A stretch of 64,000 bases of DNA, taken from the NCBI GenBank assembly GCA_035299025.1, contig DATGXK010000007.1:62001-126000 (forward strand), read 5' to 3'. Shown here piece after piece: positions 1 through 7,986 of the stretch. Numbering within the stretch: position 1 is the first letter of the stretch; the number at the start of each line of letters is the position of its first letter. The translations under genes and the position numbers were made by a program. A model generated the notes under the pieces. It was not told the DNA's origin and searched no databases. It worked only from the letters and a program-made list of their open reading frames with translations. This stretch comes from Leadbetterella sp035299025. GTDB taxonomy: Bacteria > Bacteroidota > Bacteroidia > Cytophagales > Spirosomataceae.

Positions 1-271
1 GAAGACGCACGATAAATTTGTAGAAATAGCTAATGCTTATGCCGAAAAAGTGATCGTTCCGCTCAATTCAGGCTGTTGTGGAATGGCCGGCGATAGGGGT
101 TTTTTAGTGCCGGGTCTGACAGCCTCTGCCACTTTTGAAGAGGCCAAAGAGGTAAAGGAGTGCAACGCTGAGGGGTATTATTCTTCGACAAAAACCTGCG
201 AAATGGCCATGAGCGAAGCCGTAGGAGCCAATTACGAATCTATCCTTTATTTGATAGACGAGGCTATTTGA
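1..271 (+). CDS. FAD-linked oxidase / iron-sulfur oxidoreductase, C-terminal end (partial)
   Basis: Only the last 90 or so codons are inside the window; the reading frame is open from base 2 and ends with TGA at 271. The visible part contains a CCGMAGDRGF motif, which matches the second cysteine-rich (CCG) motif near the C-terminus of large FAD-binding oxidases fused to a 4Fe-4S domain, such as the D-lactate dehydrogenase (YdiJ/Dld2-like) group. It is followed by a conserved-looking LTASATFEEAKEV stretch and a short acidic tail. In that family the flavin domain oxidises a 2-hydroxyacid and the iron-sulfur part passes electrons on. The substrate cannot be judged because the flavin domain is outside the window. 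A good terminator follows at 350-376. Confidence 0.7.
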   Translation, partial: KTHDKFVEIANAYAEKVIVPLNSGCCGMAGDRGFLVPGLTASATFEEAKEVKECNAEGYYSSTKTCEMAMSEAVGANYESILYLIDEAI

Positions 272-349
272 ATTGTACCTGATTTGCTCAAACACAACCT
301 CAGTCATAAGTTCAATTGTCTCCGTCAGGTCGTAGCGTATCTAAAAATG

Positions 350-376
350 AAAAAGACGAGCACAACTCGTCTTTTT
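350..376 (+). terminator. Rho-independent terminator after the oxidoreductase
   Basis: An 11-bp perfect stem (350-360 pairing with 366-376) has loop CACAA and ends in five T. It lies 79 bases after the stop codon of the partial oxidoreductase and is the only terminator-like element before the long gene-free stretch. Confidence 0.75.
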
Positions 377-1173
377 GCATAATTTACTCCCTAATTAACC
401 ATAATTATGTGCTACCTATTCATAATTTCAAGATTGTTTTGACCCAGGCCTCAAGGTTTGACGGAAGGTCAAACTGAGATTACTCTATTTTTTGTTTGAG
501 TTTAGTTTGCGAAATCAGATACAAGAGATTTCTATCTTCTTTCTTTTTTGCAATAGCATTTTTCAATTTATTCAGCTCTCATGTTTTATTTATTTCAATT
601 CTCTGATTCTCCAAAAAATTGCAACCTCGTCCTAAATATTATTTGCCAGACTTAGTAAGACTCACAAATTTTACCATGTGTTTTTAGGTAAGAAACCATT
701 TTGATCTAGAATGGATTTTCGTTTGTCTTGGTAAAAATCAAAGCTTTTTTGCATACTTTCTCAATATCATTAATTAACGATTTTTCATATTCAACAATAG
801 ACTTTTTTAATTAGTGTTTCTGAACGAAAGAGGTTGGTAATTCTTAGCTTTTTCGTTGTAAGTTTACCAACCGAATTCGATTTAAAACTACGATTGATTG
901 TATTCAATCGTAGTTTTGATCGTCGGATAATTAGTATTCTTTTTTTTGGAAATCACGTTGATAATCTACTTGCCAAACCTGTGCCAAATATGGAGGTTTT
1001 TTCTAATACTTATCAAACGGATACATCTCGGGAAGTTCGATCTTTTGAGGTCCTTTCTATTTAGTCCAGAAAACCAAGAGTGTTTTTTTTCGATAAAAAA
1101 GTAACAGCTGACGTCTTTTCTAGTGTTGCGTCTTTTCTATTCATCTTTTCAAACCCCTTTATTTATATTTAAT
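377..1173. other. Gene-free AT-rich stretch
   Basis: About 800 bases without a convincing gene on either strand. A 76-codon open frame on the + strand (834-1064) has no recognisable family, no upstream signal, and is crossed by a perfect hairpin. On the minus strand, one frame between about 1050 and 670, and a second between about 620 and 480, read as plausible protein but contain several stop codons, so at most this is a decayed gene. The only clear structure is the hairpin at 884-917. Confidence 0.5.
884..917. repeat. Perfect 14-bp inverted repeat (hairpin)
   Basis: The arms AAAACTACGATTGA (884-897) and TCAATCGTAGTTTT (904-917) are exact reverse complements around a 6-base loop TTGTAT. No long T tract follows on either strand beyond the arm itself, so it is not a typical terminator. 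It stands alone in a gene-free stretch. It could be a small-RNA hairpin, a protein-binding palindrome or a remnant of a mobile repeat. Confidence 0.8.
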
Positions 1174-1181
1174 TATCTTTG
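1174..1181 (+). promoter_or_regulatory. -7 box of the pheT promoter
   Basis: TATCTTTG matches the Bacteroidota -7 consensus TAnnTTTG and lies 21 bases before the pheT start codon. No clear TTTG -33 element was seen at the usual distance. The leader would be very short. Confidence 0.5.
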
Positions 1182-1202
1182 TGAAATTTTTCTTAGATAC
1201 GA

Positions 1203-3623
1203 ATGAAGATTTCATATAATCAATTAAAAACACTCATAGATTTTGACCATGATCCACAAAAACTTGGTGAAATTCTGACCAACACCGGCCTAGAAGTAGA
1301 AGCCATAGAAAAAGTAGACGCTGTAAAAGGCGGGTTGGAAGGCCTGGTGATCGGTCATGTAGTTTCTTGTGATAAACATCCAGATGCCGATAAACTTAGT
1401 GTAACCAAAGTTGATGTGGGCGGCGAGGCACTTTTAGATATTGTATGTGGAGCACCCAATGTCGCGGCTGGTCAAAAAGTAATTGTGGCTTTGGTAGGTG
1501 CTACCCTCTATCCAAGTTCAGGGGAGGCTTTTACCATTAAAAAGTCGAAAATTCGCGGTGCAGTTTCGGAAGGAATGCTCTGTGCCGAAGACGAAATAGG
1601 TCTAGGACAATCGCACGCCGGCATTTTGGTTTTGGATACCGATCTGCCAATTGGCTCTCCGGTAGCAAAATATTTTAACTTAGAGCCAGATTTTCTTATC
1701 GAAATAGGCCTAACACCAAATAGAGCCGATGCGGCCTCACATTTGGGCGTTGCACGTGATATTAAGGCTGTTAGCCACCGGTCAATTAAGATGCCTGAGG
1801 TTTCTGGCTTTGCTTTGGGAAATGCGGCCTCGAGTATTGACTTAGCTGTGGAGGACTCTGAGGCTTGTCCGAGGTTCTGCGGCTTAGAAATTAAAAATGT
1901 GAAGGTTGGAGAATCTCCTGAATGGCTGAAAAGATTTCTAAATACGATTGGAGTAAATTCCATCAATAACATTGTTGATATTACCAACTACGTATGTCAT
2001 TATTTAGGACAGCCAATGCATATTTTTGACGCAGATGCCATTTCAGGAAAGAAGATTATTGTCAAATGTCCGGATGAAGGAACGGAATTGATAACCTTGG
2101 ATGGTACCACGCGTAAATTGAGTGGCACTGATTTGGCTATTTGTAATGCGGCTAGTCCAATGGCGATTGCCGGAGTCTTTGGAGGGCTCAATTCGGGCGT
2201 AAAAACTTCAACAAAGAATATTTTTCTCGAAGTAGCCTATTTCAATCCAGTTTCTATTCGTAAAACAGCCTCAAGGCACGGACTAAAAACAGATGCGTCT
2301 TTCAGGTATGAAAGAGGTACAGACCCTAACATGCCTCCGTTTGCCATAAAATTTGCCGCACAATTGATTCAAGAATTGGCTGGTGGTGAAATTTGTGACA
2401 GAATGTTCGATGTTTATCCGAAGCCTATTCAAAATTTTGAGGTTGATCTGAAAGTGAAAAATATAGACCGACTTTTAGGTAAAAAACTAGGTGAAGACCT
2501 TATTTTAGATATTTTGGCCAAGTTGGATATAAATCTTATTTCAAAAGCTGAAGGACAACTCAAGGTTTCAGTACCACCTTACAGGGTAGATGTAACCCGC
2601 GAGGCGGACGTTGTTGAGGAAATTCTGAGAATATATGGTTTTGACAGCATTGAACTCTCAGAGCACCTGAGTTCTGATTTTATCGCTGAATTTCCAGAGA
2701 AAGACCCAGAAACCTTGCGAGTAAAACTTTCTGATGCTTTGGCGGCTCAGGGTTTTAATGAGATTCAGAGTTTGTCTATCGTTAAACCACTCGACAATCA
2801 ATGGCTGGAGCAACCTGACTCAGTAGTAAAGCTATTGAATCCATTGAGTGAAGAACTCTCAGAAATGCGTCAGTCTTTGCTTTTTTCTGGGCTTAATGCC
2901 TTGACTTATAACGTGAATCGCAGAAATAAAGACTTGAAGTTTTTCGAGTTTGGTCGTACTTATGTCAAAAACATCGTGGAAGGCCAAACCAAAATCAAAG
3001 AGAACAGAGTTTTGGGTATTTGGATGTCTGGAAATTTAACGGCGGAGTCATGGATGCAAAAGAGCTCACCTTTGAGCTACCAGCATTTATTTCAAGCGGT
3101 TTCTCAGGTCTTAGCTTTGATGAAGGTCAACAAGGTAGATACTACAGAAACCTTCAATCCAGCATTTGCCTATGGCTTAGAATATATGGTCAGAAACAAA
3201 GCCTTGGTGAAGTTTGGTTTGGTAAGTCCTGCCTTAACAGCCAAAGCAGATTTGAAACAACCAACATTTTATGCTGAGTTTGATTGGGATCTGTTATGTA
3301 AACTTTACACCACAGAGGGTAAGTTTACCGAAATTCCCAAATACCCTGAAGTCCGCCGTGATTTGTCCTTAGTTTTGCCTAAAACAGCTAAGTTTGATCA
3401 AATTAAGAAAGTAGCTTTCAATGTCGAGCGTAAGCTTTTGAAAAGTGTAAATGTTTTTGATGTTTATGAAGGAGACAAACTTCCGGCCGATCAAAGGTCT
3501 TATTCTGTAAGTTTTATTTTGCAGGATACCGAAAAAACACTCAATGACCAGCAAATTGATAAAACCATGCAAAGGCTGATGGGTGCATTTGAAAACGAAG
3601 TGGGTGCCACAATTCGAAAATAG
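1203..3623 (+). CDS. pheT: Phenylalanine-tRNA ligase beta subunit
   Basis: The beta chain of the alpha2-beta2 phenylalanyl-tRNA synthetase, which charges tRNA-Phe in the cytoplasm. The 806 residues fit the full-length bacterial form. Domains in order: an N-terminal tRNA-binding OB-fold at about 45-155 (GLVIGHVVSCDKHPDADKL), a B3/4 editing domain at about 220-385, a B5 domain at about 405-475, a catalytic-like core, and a C-terminal anticodon-binding FDX-ACB domain at about 712-805. The start ATG at 1203 begins the usual MKISYNQLK. pheS is not next to it. The following coiled-coil gene starts 2 bases after its stop, so pheT heads an operon with the division gene zapA and probably rny. Confidence 0.97.
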   Translation: MKISYNQLKTLIDFDHDPQKLGEILTNTGLEVEAIEKVDAVKGGLEGLVIGHVVSCDKHPDADKLSVTKVDVGGEALLDIVCGAPNVAAGQKVIVALVGATLYPSSGEAFTIKKSKIRGAVSEGMLCAEDEIGLGQSHAGILVLDTDLPIGSPVAKYFNLEPDFLIEIGLTPNRADAASHLGVARDIKAVSHRSIKMPEVSGFALGNAASSIDLAVEDSEACPRFCGLEIKNVKVGESPEWLKRFLNTIGVNSINNIVDITNYVCHYLGQPMHIFDADAISGKKIIVKCPDEGTELITLDGTTRKLSGTDLAICNAASPMAIAGVFGGLNSGVKTSTKNIFLEVAYFNPVSIRKTASRHGLKTDASFRYERGTDPNMPPFAIKFAAQLIQELAGGEICDRMFDVYPKPIQNFEVDLKVKNIDRLLGKKLGEDLILDILAKLDINLISKAEGQLKVSVPPYRVDVTREADVVEEILRIYGFDSIELSEHLSSDFIAEFPEKDPETLRVKLSDALAAQGFNEIQSLSIVKPLDNQWLEQPDSVVKLLNPLSEELSEMRQSLLFSGLNALTYNVNRRNKDLKFFEFGRTYVKNIVEGQTKIKENRVLGIWMSGNLTAESWMQKSSPLSYQHLFQAVSQVLALMKVNKVDTTETFNPAFAYGLEYMVRNKALVKFGLVSPALTAKADLKQPTFYAEFDWDLLCKLYTTEGKFTEIPKYPEVRRDLSLVLPKTAKFDQIKKVAFNVERKLLKSVNVFDVYEGDKLPADQRSYSVSFILQDTEKTLNDQQIDKTMQRLMGAFENEVGATIRK

Positions 3624-3625
3624 AA

Positions 3626-4015
3626 ATGGAACAAGACCAAGAATTTGAAAAAGACAATGCTTTTTTGTTTTCAAAGTTTGAGGAGGTCACTGGCCTCATC
3701 GAACAACTGAAGGCTCAAAATAAAAGTCAGAAAAATCAAATTCTGGGTCTTAGTCACCAAAACGACAAACACGAGGTAGAGATAAAATCTTTACGAAAAA
3801 CCAACAGCCAACTGCGAGAAGAAATAAAAGAATTGCGGTTAAAATTGGATGAGGAAAGTAGATTAATTCCACAAAACTTTAAAATAAGAAATAAAATTGT
3901 TAAAATTGTATCCGATATTGAAGATAAAGAGTCAATGAGTCAACAAAATCTTATAGATACGTTGGATTTATTGATTGAAGAAATAGATTTCTGTATAAAT
4001 CAATTGGCAAAATAG
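3626..4015 (+). CDS. Small coiled-coil protein upstream of ZapA
   Basis: I do not recognise a named family for this 129-residue protein. There is no signal peptide or membrane segment. Residues about 10-80 are rich in Glu, Lys, Gln and Leu with heptad-like spacing, so a long parallel coiled coil is likely. The C-terminal 45 residues look like a short helical domain. It lies between pheT (2-base gap) and zapA (16-base gap) and is almost certainly co-transcribed with both. In E. coli, ZapA works with the coiled-coil protein ZapB at the division ring. A similar partnership here is an inference from position and shape only. Confidence 0.8.
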   Translation: MEQDQEFEKDNAFLFSKFEEVTGLIEQLKAQNKSQKNQILGLSHQNDKHEVEIKSLRKTNSQLREEIKELRLKLDEESRLIPQNFKIRNKIVKIVSDIEDKESMSQQNLIDTLDLLIEEIDFCINQLAK

Positions 4016-4031
4016 TTTTCTCAAAATATAG

Positions 4032-4319
4032 ATGGAATCCGAAGAAGCTACCGTTATTCTTGAACTCAACGGTGAACGAATCAACTTAAAGGTTCCAAAA
4101 TCTGAGGAAGTTGTCTATCAAGATGCCAAAAAAATGTTAATTAGCCGTTTGGCTGAACTCAGGACAGAGCATGCTGCTTTCACAAATGCAGACGTCCTCA
4201 TTTCAGTTTTAGCATTGGAAGCTGCAGTAGATGCCCTAATGATAAATGAACGTTACCAAAGACTCAAAATCGAGGTAAATTCACGGTTAGAGAGTATTCA
4301 AGCAAATTTTGAAAATTGA
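4032..4319 (+). CDS. zapA: Cell division protein ZapA
   Basis: A 95-residue protein with the ZapA layout: an N-terminal beta strand segment (ATVILELNGERINLKVP), then helices ending in a long C-terminal coiled coil. ZapA binds FtsZ filaments and cross-links them in the Z ring. The length is in the family's usual range of about 90-110. It follows the coiled-coil gene by 16 bases and precedes rny by 84 bases; the order pheT, coiled coil, zapA, rny reads as one transcription unit. Confidence 0.85.
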   Translation: MESEEATVILELNGERINLKVPKSEEVVYQDAKKMLISRLAELRTEHAAFTNADVLISVLALEAAVDALMINERYQRLKIEVNSRLESIQANFEN

Positions 4320-4403
4320 TTCCGCATAATTCTGTTCCTGCTTTTTTTTAATATCGGAAGAAACGATGTTTCAAGCGTATTAAAAACTTTAAAATTTAAA
4401 AAC

Positions 4404-5969
4404 ATGTCAGTATATCTCTACATGATTGTAGGCCTAGTGCTTGGTCTTGCAGTCGGGTACTTCATAGGGCAAAACCTAATGAAGAAAAATCTTGCCAATC
4501 AAGAGGAAGAAGCCAACAAATCGGCACAAGAAATTATCAGAAATGCCAAAAATAATGCCGAGAACATCAAAAAGGATAAGATGTTGGAAGCTAAAGAGCA
4601 CTTTTTAAGGCTCAAGTCAGAATTTGACGAAGATGTAAACACAAGGAAGAACACCCTCAATCAGAACGAACAAAAAGTAAGACAGCTACAACAACAAGCA
4701 ACGCAGCAGGTAGAACAGAACAATCGCTTGCAAACAGAGCTTACGAACAAAACTGGTAAACTGGAAGAACAGCTTGAACTTGCGGCCAAAAAACGTGATG
4801 AAGCCGAAAAACTTCATCAGCAGCAGGTTTCACAACTAGAGAAAATAGCCAATCTTACCGCTGAGCAAGCCAAGCAACAATTGGTGGATGCCTTAAAACA
4901 GGAAGCCGAAACCAAGGCTTCGAGTTTTATCAAACAATCCATTGAAGAAGCCAAGCTCTCTGCTACTAAAGAAGCTAAGAAAATTGTCATCGAGACCATA
5001 CAGAGAACAGCAGCCGAGCAAGCCATTGAAAACTGCGTGTCGGTGTTCAACATAGAAAGTGACGAGATCAAAGGTAAAATTATAGGTAGAGAAGGAAGGA
5101 ATATCCGTGCTTTGGAGGCTGCTACGGGTGTAGAGATTATTGTAGATGATACACCTGAAGCTATTGTGATTTCGAGTTTTGATCCCGTGAGAAGAGAAGT
5201 TGCGAGGCTTTCGATGCACCGTTTGGTACAAGACGGTCGTATTCACCCTGCACGTATAGAGGAGATTGTGAATAAGACCCGAAAGGATATCGACAACGAG
5301 GTTATTGAGATAGGCGAGAGGACAGTAATAGACTTGGGAATACACGGTTTACACCCTGAGTTGATCAAGATGGTAGGTCGTATGAGATTTAGGTCTTCTT
5401 ACGGACAAAACCTTCTGCAACACTCTCGAGAAGTAGCTAAGTTATGTGCCACAATGGCTGCCGAAATGGGCTTGAATGTAAAATTGGCCAAAAGAGCGGG
5501 CTTACTACATGATATTGGTAAAGTAAACCAAGAGGAGTCTGATATGCCTCATGCTCTTTTAGGTATGGAAATGGCCAAAAAATACAAAGAGCATCCAGAG
5601 GTGATTAATGCCATAGGTGCTCACCACGACGAGATCGAAATGACTTGTCTAATCGCTCCTATTATTCAAGTTTGTGACGCCATTTCGGGCTCTAGGCCAG
5701 GTGCAAGACGTGAGATGATGGAGTCTTATGCCAGAAGATTGAGAGACCTAGAAGACTTGGCTTTATCGTTTAAAGGGGTGGAGAAATGTTATGCCATTCA
5801 AGCCGGTAGAGAGTTGAGAGTAATCGTGGATGCCGAACACATAACCGACGATGAGGCGAACATGATGTCATTCAATATTTCACAGAGAATAGAGAAAGAA
5901 ATGCAATACCCAGGTCAAATAAAGGTATGCGTAATCAGGGAAATGAGAAGCGTGGCTTATGCAAAATAA
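4404..5969 (+). CDS. rny: Ribonuclease Y
   Basis: A membrane-anchored endoribonuclease that starts mRNA decay. The 521 residues show the standard order: one N-terminal transmembrane segment (about 4-22), a long charged coiled coil (about 30-200), a KH RNA-binding domain with GKIIGREGRNIR at about 225, and an HD phosphohydrolase domain with HSREVAKL and the metal-binding LLHDIGK pair. The C-terminal part matches the family to its end. The length equals the usual 510-525. It follows zapA by 84 bases and is closed by a strong terminator at 6018-6049. Confidence 0.97.
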   Translation: MSVYLYMIVGLVLGLAVGYFIGQNLMKKNLANQEEEANKSAQEIIRNAKNNAENIKKDKMLEAKEHFLRLKSEFDEDVNTRKNTLNQNEQKVRQLQQQATQQVEQNNRLQTELTNKTGKLEEQLELAAKKRDEAEKLHQQQVSQLEKIANLTAEQAKQQLVDALKQEAETKASSFIKQSIEEAKLSATKEAKKIVIETIQRTAAEQAIENCVSVFNIESDEIKGKIIGREGRNIRALEAATGVEIIVDDTPEAIVISSFDPVRREVARLSMHRLVQDGRIHPARIEEIVNKTRKDIDNEVIEIGERTVIDLGIHGLHPELIKMVGRMRFRSSYGQNLLQHSREVAKLCATMAAEMGLNVKLAKRAGLLHDIGKVNQEESDMPHALLGMEMAKKYKEHPEVINAIGAHHDEIEMTCLIAPIIQVCDAISGSRPGARREMMESYARRLRDLEDLALSFKGVEKCYAIQAGRELRVIVDAEHITDDEANMMSFNISQRIEKEMQYPGQIKVCVIREMRSVAYAK

Positions 5970-6017
5970 CCAGAAATTGAGAATTTTTCAATTTTTGCAA
6001 TATTGAACTTTACCAAG

Positions 6018-6049
6018 ATAGCCGAAGAATACTCTTCGGCTATTTTTTT
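6018..6049 (+). terminator. Terminator of the pheT-rny unit
   Basis: A 10-11 bp perfect stem (6018-6028 with 6033-6043) with a 4-base loop, followed by seven T. It starts 49 bases after the rny stop. Confidence 0.85.
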
Positions 6050-6103
6050 GCAAAACATTATATGGCCAAATTCGGTTTTTATGAATATTACCAAAAAAAC
6101 AAC

Positions 6104-6168
6104 TTGACAAAGGCTGTTTTCCAAAATAATAAGCATTTTTTGACAAAATTTGGTTCATATTTGACAAA
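6104..6168 (+). repeat. Three direct TTGACAAA repeats upstream of gltA
   Basis: TTGACAAA occurs at 6104-6111, 6140-6147 and 6161-6168. The last two are part of an identical 10-mer (TTTGACAAAA) and are exactly 21 bases apart, two helical turns. They lie 104-168 bases before the citrate synthase start. They could be operator copies or -35-like elements. No clear TAnnTTTG box was found between them and gltA; the nearest sequence, TATTTTTA at 6215-6222, has one mismatch. The rest of 5970-6271 is the rny terminator and AT-rich spacer. Confidence 0.45.
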
Positions 6169-6271
6169 AAAATATCTGTGAAGTAATATTTTTTATTTTT
6201 TTTGCGATTTGTACTATTTTTAGTAAATTAGCACGATAATATAGGGGTTAATACTAATTTAATTAAAATTT

Positions 6272-7555
6272 ATGGCGGAGTCAGTAAAAATAGTTATCGA
6301 TGGTCAGGAGTTTGATTTTCCTGTGGTTGAAGGATCAGAAAACGAAAAGGCGATTGATATTTCTAGCTTAAGGGCGAAAACAGGTTATATTACCATAGAT
6401 GAGGGTTTTAAAAATACTGGTTCTACTACAAGTGATATTACGTTTCTTGATGGAGAAGAAGGAATTCTTCGCTATCGCGGATATGCTATTGAAGATTTGG
6501 CGGACAAAGCTGATTTTCTTGAAGTAGCTTATTTGTTGATTTATGGTGAGTTGCCTACTACCGAACAGTACGATCAGTTTGTGGCGAAAATTACCAAGCA
6601 TACCATGGTAAACGAAGACATGAGAAAAATCTTCGATGGCTTCCCGGTAAACGCTCACCCAATGGGTATCATGTCTGCTTTGGCCAGTGCCATGTCTGGT
6701 TTTTATCCAGACTCTTTCGACGACAAAAAGCCAGACAATACAGAGCTCCATATTATCCGTTTGTTGGCCAAATTCCCAACCTTGGCTACTTGGTGCTACA
6801 AAAAATCGCAAGGGCATCCAATTAACTATCCAAAGAATGAATTAGACTATTGCTCTAATTTTCTTCACATGATGTTTGCCTTGCCTGTTGAGAATTACAA
6901 GGTGGATCCTAAGGTTTCTTCGGCATTGAACAAACTTTTGATTCTACATGCTGATCACGAGCAAAACTGCTCTACTTCTACAGTTAGATTGGTGGGTTCT
7001 TCAAAAGCCAATATCTACTCGAGTATTTCGGCTGGTATTTCAGCTCTTTGGGGACCATTGCACGGTGGTGCCAACCAAGAGGTTATAGAAATGTTGGAGG
7101 AAATCAGAAACGACGGTGGGGATGTTCAAAAATACATAGACAAAGCAAAGGATAAAAATTCAGGTTTCAGATTGTTTGGATTTGGTCACCGGGTTTACAA
7201 AAACTTTGACCCACGTGCCAAAATCATCAAAAAGGCCGCTGATGATGTGTTATCGTTGCTAGGTGTAAATGACCCTGTTTTAGAAATCGCCAAAGGACTT
7301 GAGGAGGCTGCTTTGAAAGACGAATATTTCGTTTCTAGAAAACTATATCCAAACGTGGATTTCTATTCTGGAATCATCTACAGAGCATTGGGAATTCCGA
7401 CTAATATGTTCACGGTAATGTTTGCCATTGGCCGTCTACCAGGCTGGATTGCCCAGTGGTTGGAGCTTCGTGATCAAAAGCAAGCTATAGGTAGACCTCG
7501 TCAGATTTATACTGGCCCTACTATTAAGGAGTTTGTAGAGAAATCAAAAAGATAA
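6272..7555 (+). CDS. gltA: Citrate synthase
   Basis: Condenses acetyl-CoA and oxaloacetate to citrate, the first step of the TCA cycle. At 427 residues it matches the bacterial type II enzyme with an N-terminal extension (the first 45 or so residues). Visible family motifs include HADHEQNCSTSTVR, GPLHGGANQEV with the catalytic histidine, and GFGHRVYKNFDPRA. The ATG at 6272 is preceded by an AT-rich leader. It stands alone as a transcription unit, with three TTGACAAA repeats upstream and a perfect terminator downstream that it shares with the convergent LytTR gene. Confidence 0.97.
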   Translation: MAESVKIVIDGQEFDFPVVEGSENEKAIDISSLRAKTGYITIDEGFKNTGSTTSDITFLDGEEGILRYRGYAIEDLADKADFLEVAYLLIYGELPTTEQYDQFVAKITKHTMVNEDMRKIFDGFPVNAHPMGIMSALASAMSGFYPDSFDDKKPDNTELHIIRLLAKFPTLATWCYKKSQGHPINYPKNELDYCSNFLHMMFALPVENYKVDPKVSSALNKLLILHADHEQNCSTSTVRLVGSSKANIYSSISAGISALWGPLHGGANQEVIEMLEEIRNDGGDVQKYIDKAKDKNSGFRLFGFGHRVYKNFDPRAKIIKKAADDVLSLLGVNDPVLEIAKGLEEAALKDEYFVSRKLYPNVDFYSGIIYRALGIPTNMFTVMFAIGRLPGWIAQWLELRDQKQAIGRPRQIYTGPTIKEFVEKSKR

Positions 7556-7579
7556 GATTCTACAGGCATACTAGATAGA

Positions 7580-7608
7580 AAGTCTCTCAGCAATGAGAGA
7601 CTTTTTTA
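7580..7608. terminator. Shared bidirectional terminator (gltA / LytTR gene)
   Basis: A perfect 10-bp stem AAGTCTCTCA/TGAGAGACTT (7580-7589, 7594-7603) has a GCAA tetraloop and T-rich flanks after the stem. It ends gltA transcription. The last codons of the convergent LytTR gene (stop at 7587) lie inside its left arm. Confidence 0.85.
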
Positions 7609-7922
7609 TTGTTTCTTATTTCCAAAAAATCGTTTTTCTTTCGTCTACTTAATTCTGCTTTAAAGTTATTGGTCAACTCTATTCTTCGGTCGGTGTGTAC
7701 CGAGCAAGACACCACGTGTTGTAGATTGATTAGGAATGATTTGTGCGGCCTGTAGAAGCCAAGGGGTACAAAAATAGTCTCCATTTGTTTCAAGGTTTTG
7801 GATAACACTATTCTCTGGCCATCTGTCATGAAAACTTCGGAGTAGTTGGCTTCTGCCTTTAAAAATATGATATTACTGAGGGTGACGTTGGTTTTGCCAA
7901 CAAGGTGTACTTTTGAATCCAT
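7587..7922 (-). CDS. Stand-alone LytTR DNA-binding protein
   Basis: The 111 residues consist of essentially one LytTR domain (about 10-105): NIIFLKAEANYSEVFMTDG, then LSKTLKQME, then FYRPHKSFLINLQHV, all hallmark blocks of the family. LytTR proteins bind DNA and usually act as response regulators with an N-terminal receiver domain. Here the receiver and any membrane part are missing, so it has no obvious phosphorylation input. No histidine kinase lies nearby. The gene converges on gltA and its last codons overlap the gltA terminator. It is separated by 64 bases from the minus-strand operon upstream, so it could also be the last gene of that operon. Confidence 0.85.
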   Translation of the reverse strand: MDSKVHLVGKTNVTLSNIIFLKAEANYSEVFMTDGQRIVLSKTLKQMETIFVPLGFYRPHKSFLINLQHVVSCSVHTDRRIELTNNFKAELSRRKKNDFLEIRNNKKVSHC

Positions 7923-7986
7923 AAAAGCGTGGTGTTTTTATTTAGGATTCAAAAGTAGTTTAAAAGGTTGTAAAGCCCGAGAAATA

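Noticed and set aside
834..1064. A 76-codon open frame on the + strand in the gene-free stretch
   Set aside because: It is crossed by a perfect 14-bp hairpin, has no recognisable family and no promoter or start signal; likely a chance frame.
480..1150. A faint resemblance of the minus-strand frame to eukaryote-like 14-3-3 proteins
   Set aside because: The similarity is only in scattered residues, the signature block of that family is absent, and the frame has several stops; chance cannot be excluded.
1508..1987. A 159-codon minus-strand frame inside pheT
   Set aside because: Antisense shadow of a conserved essential gene, with no domain.
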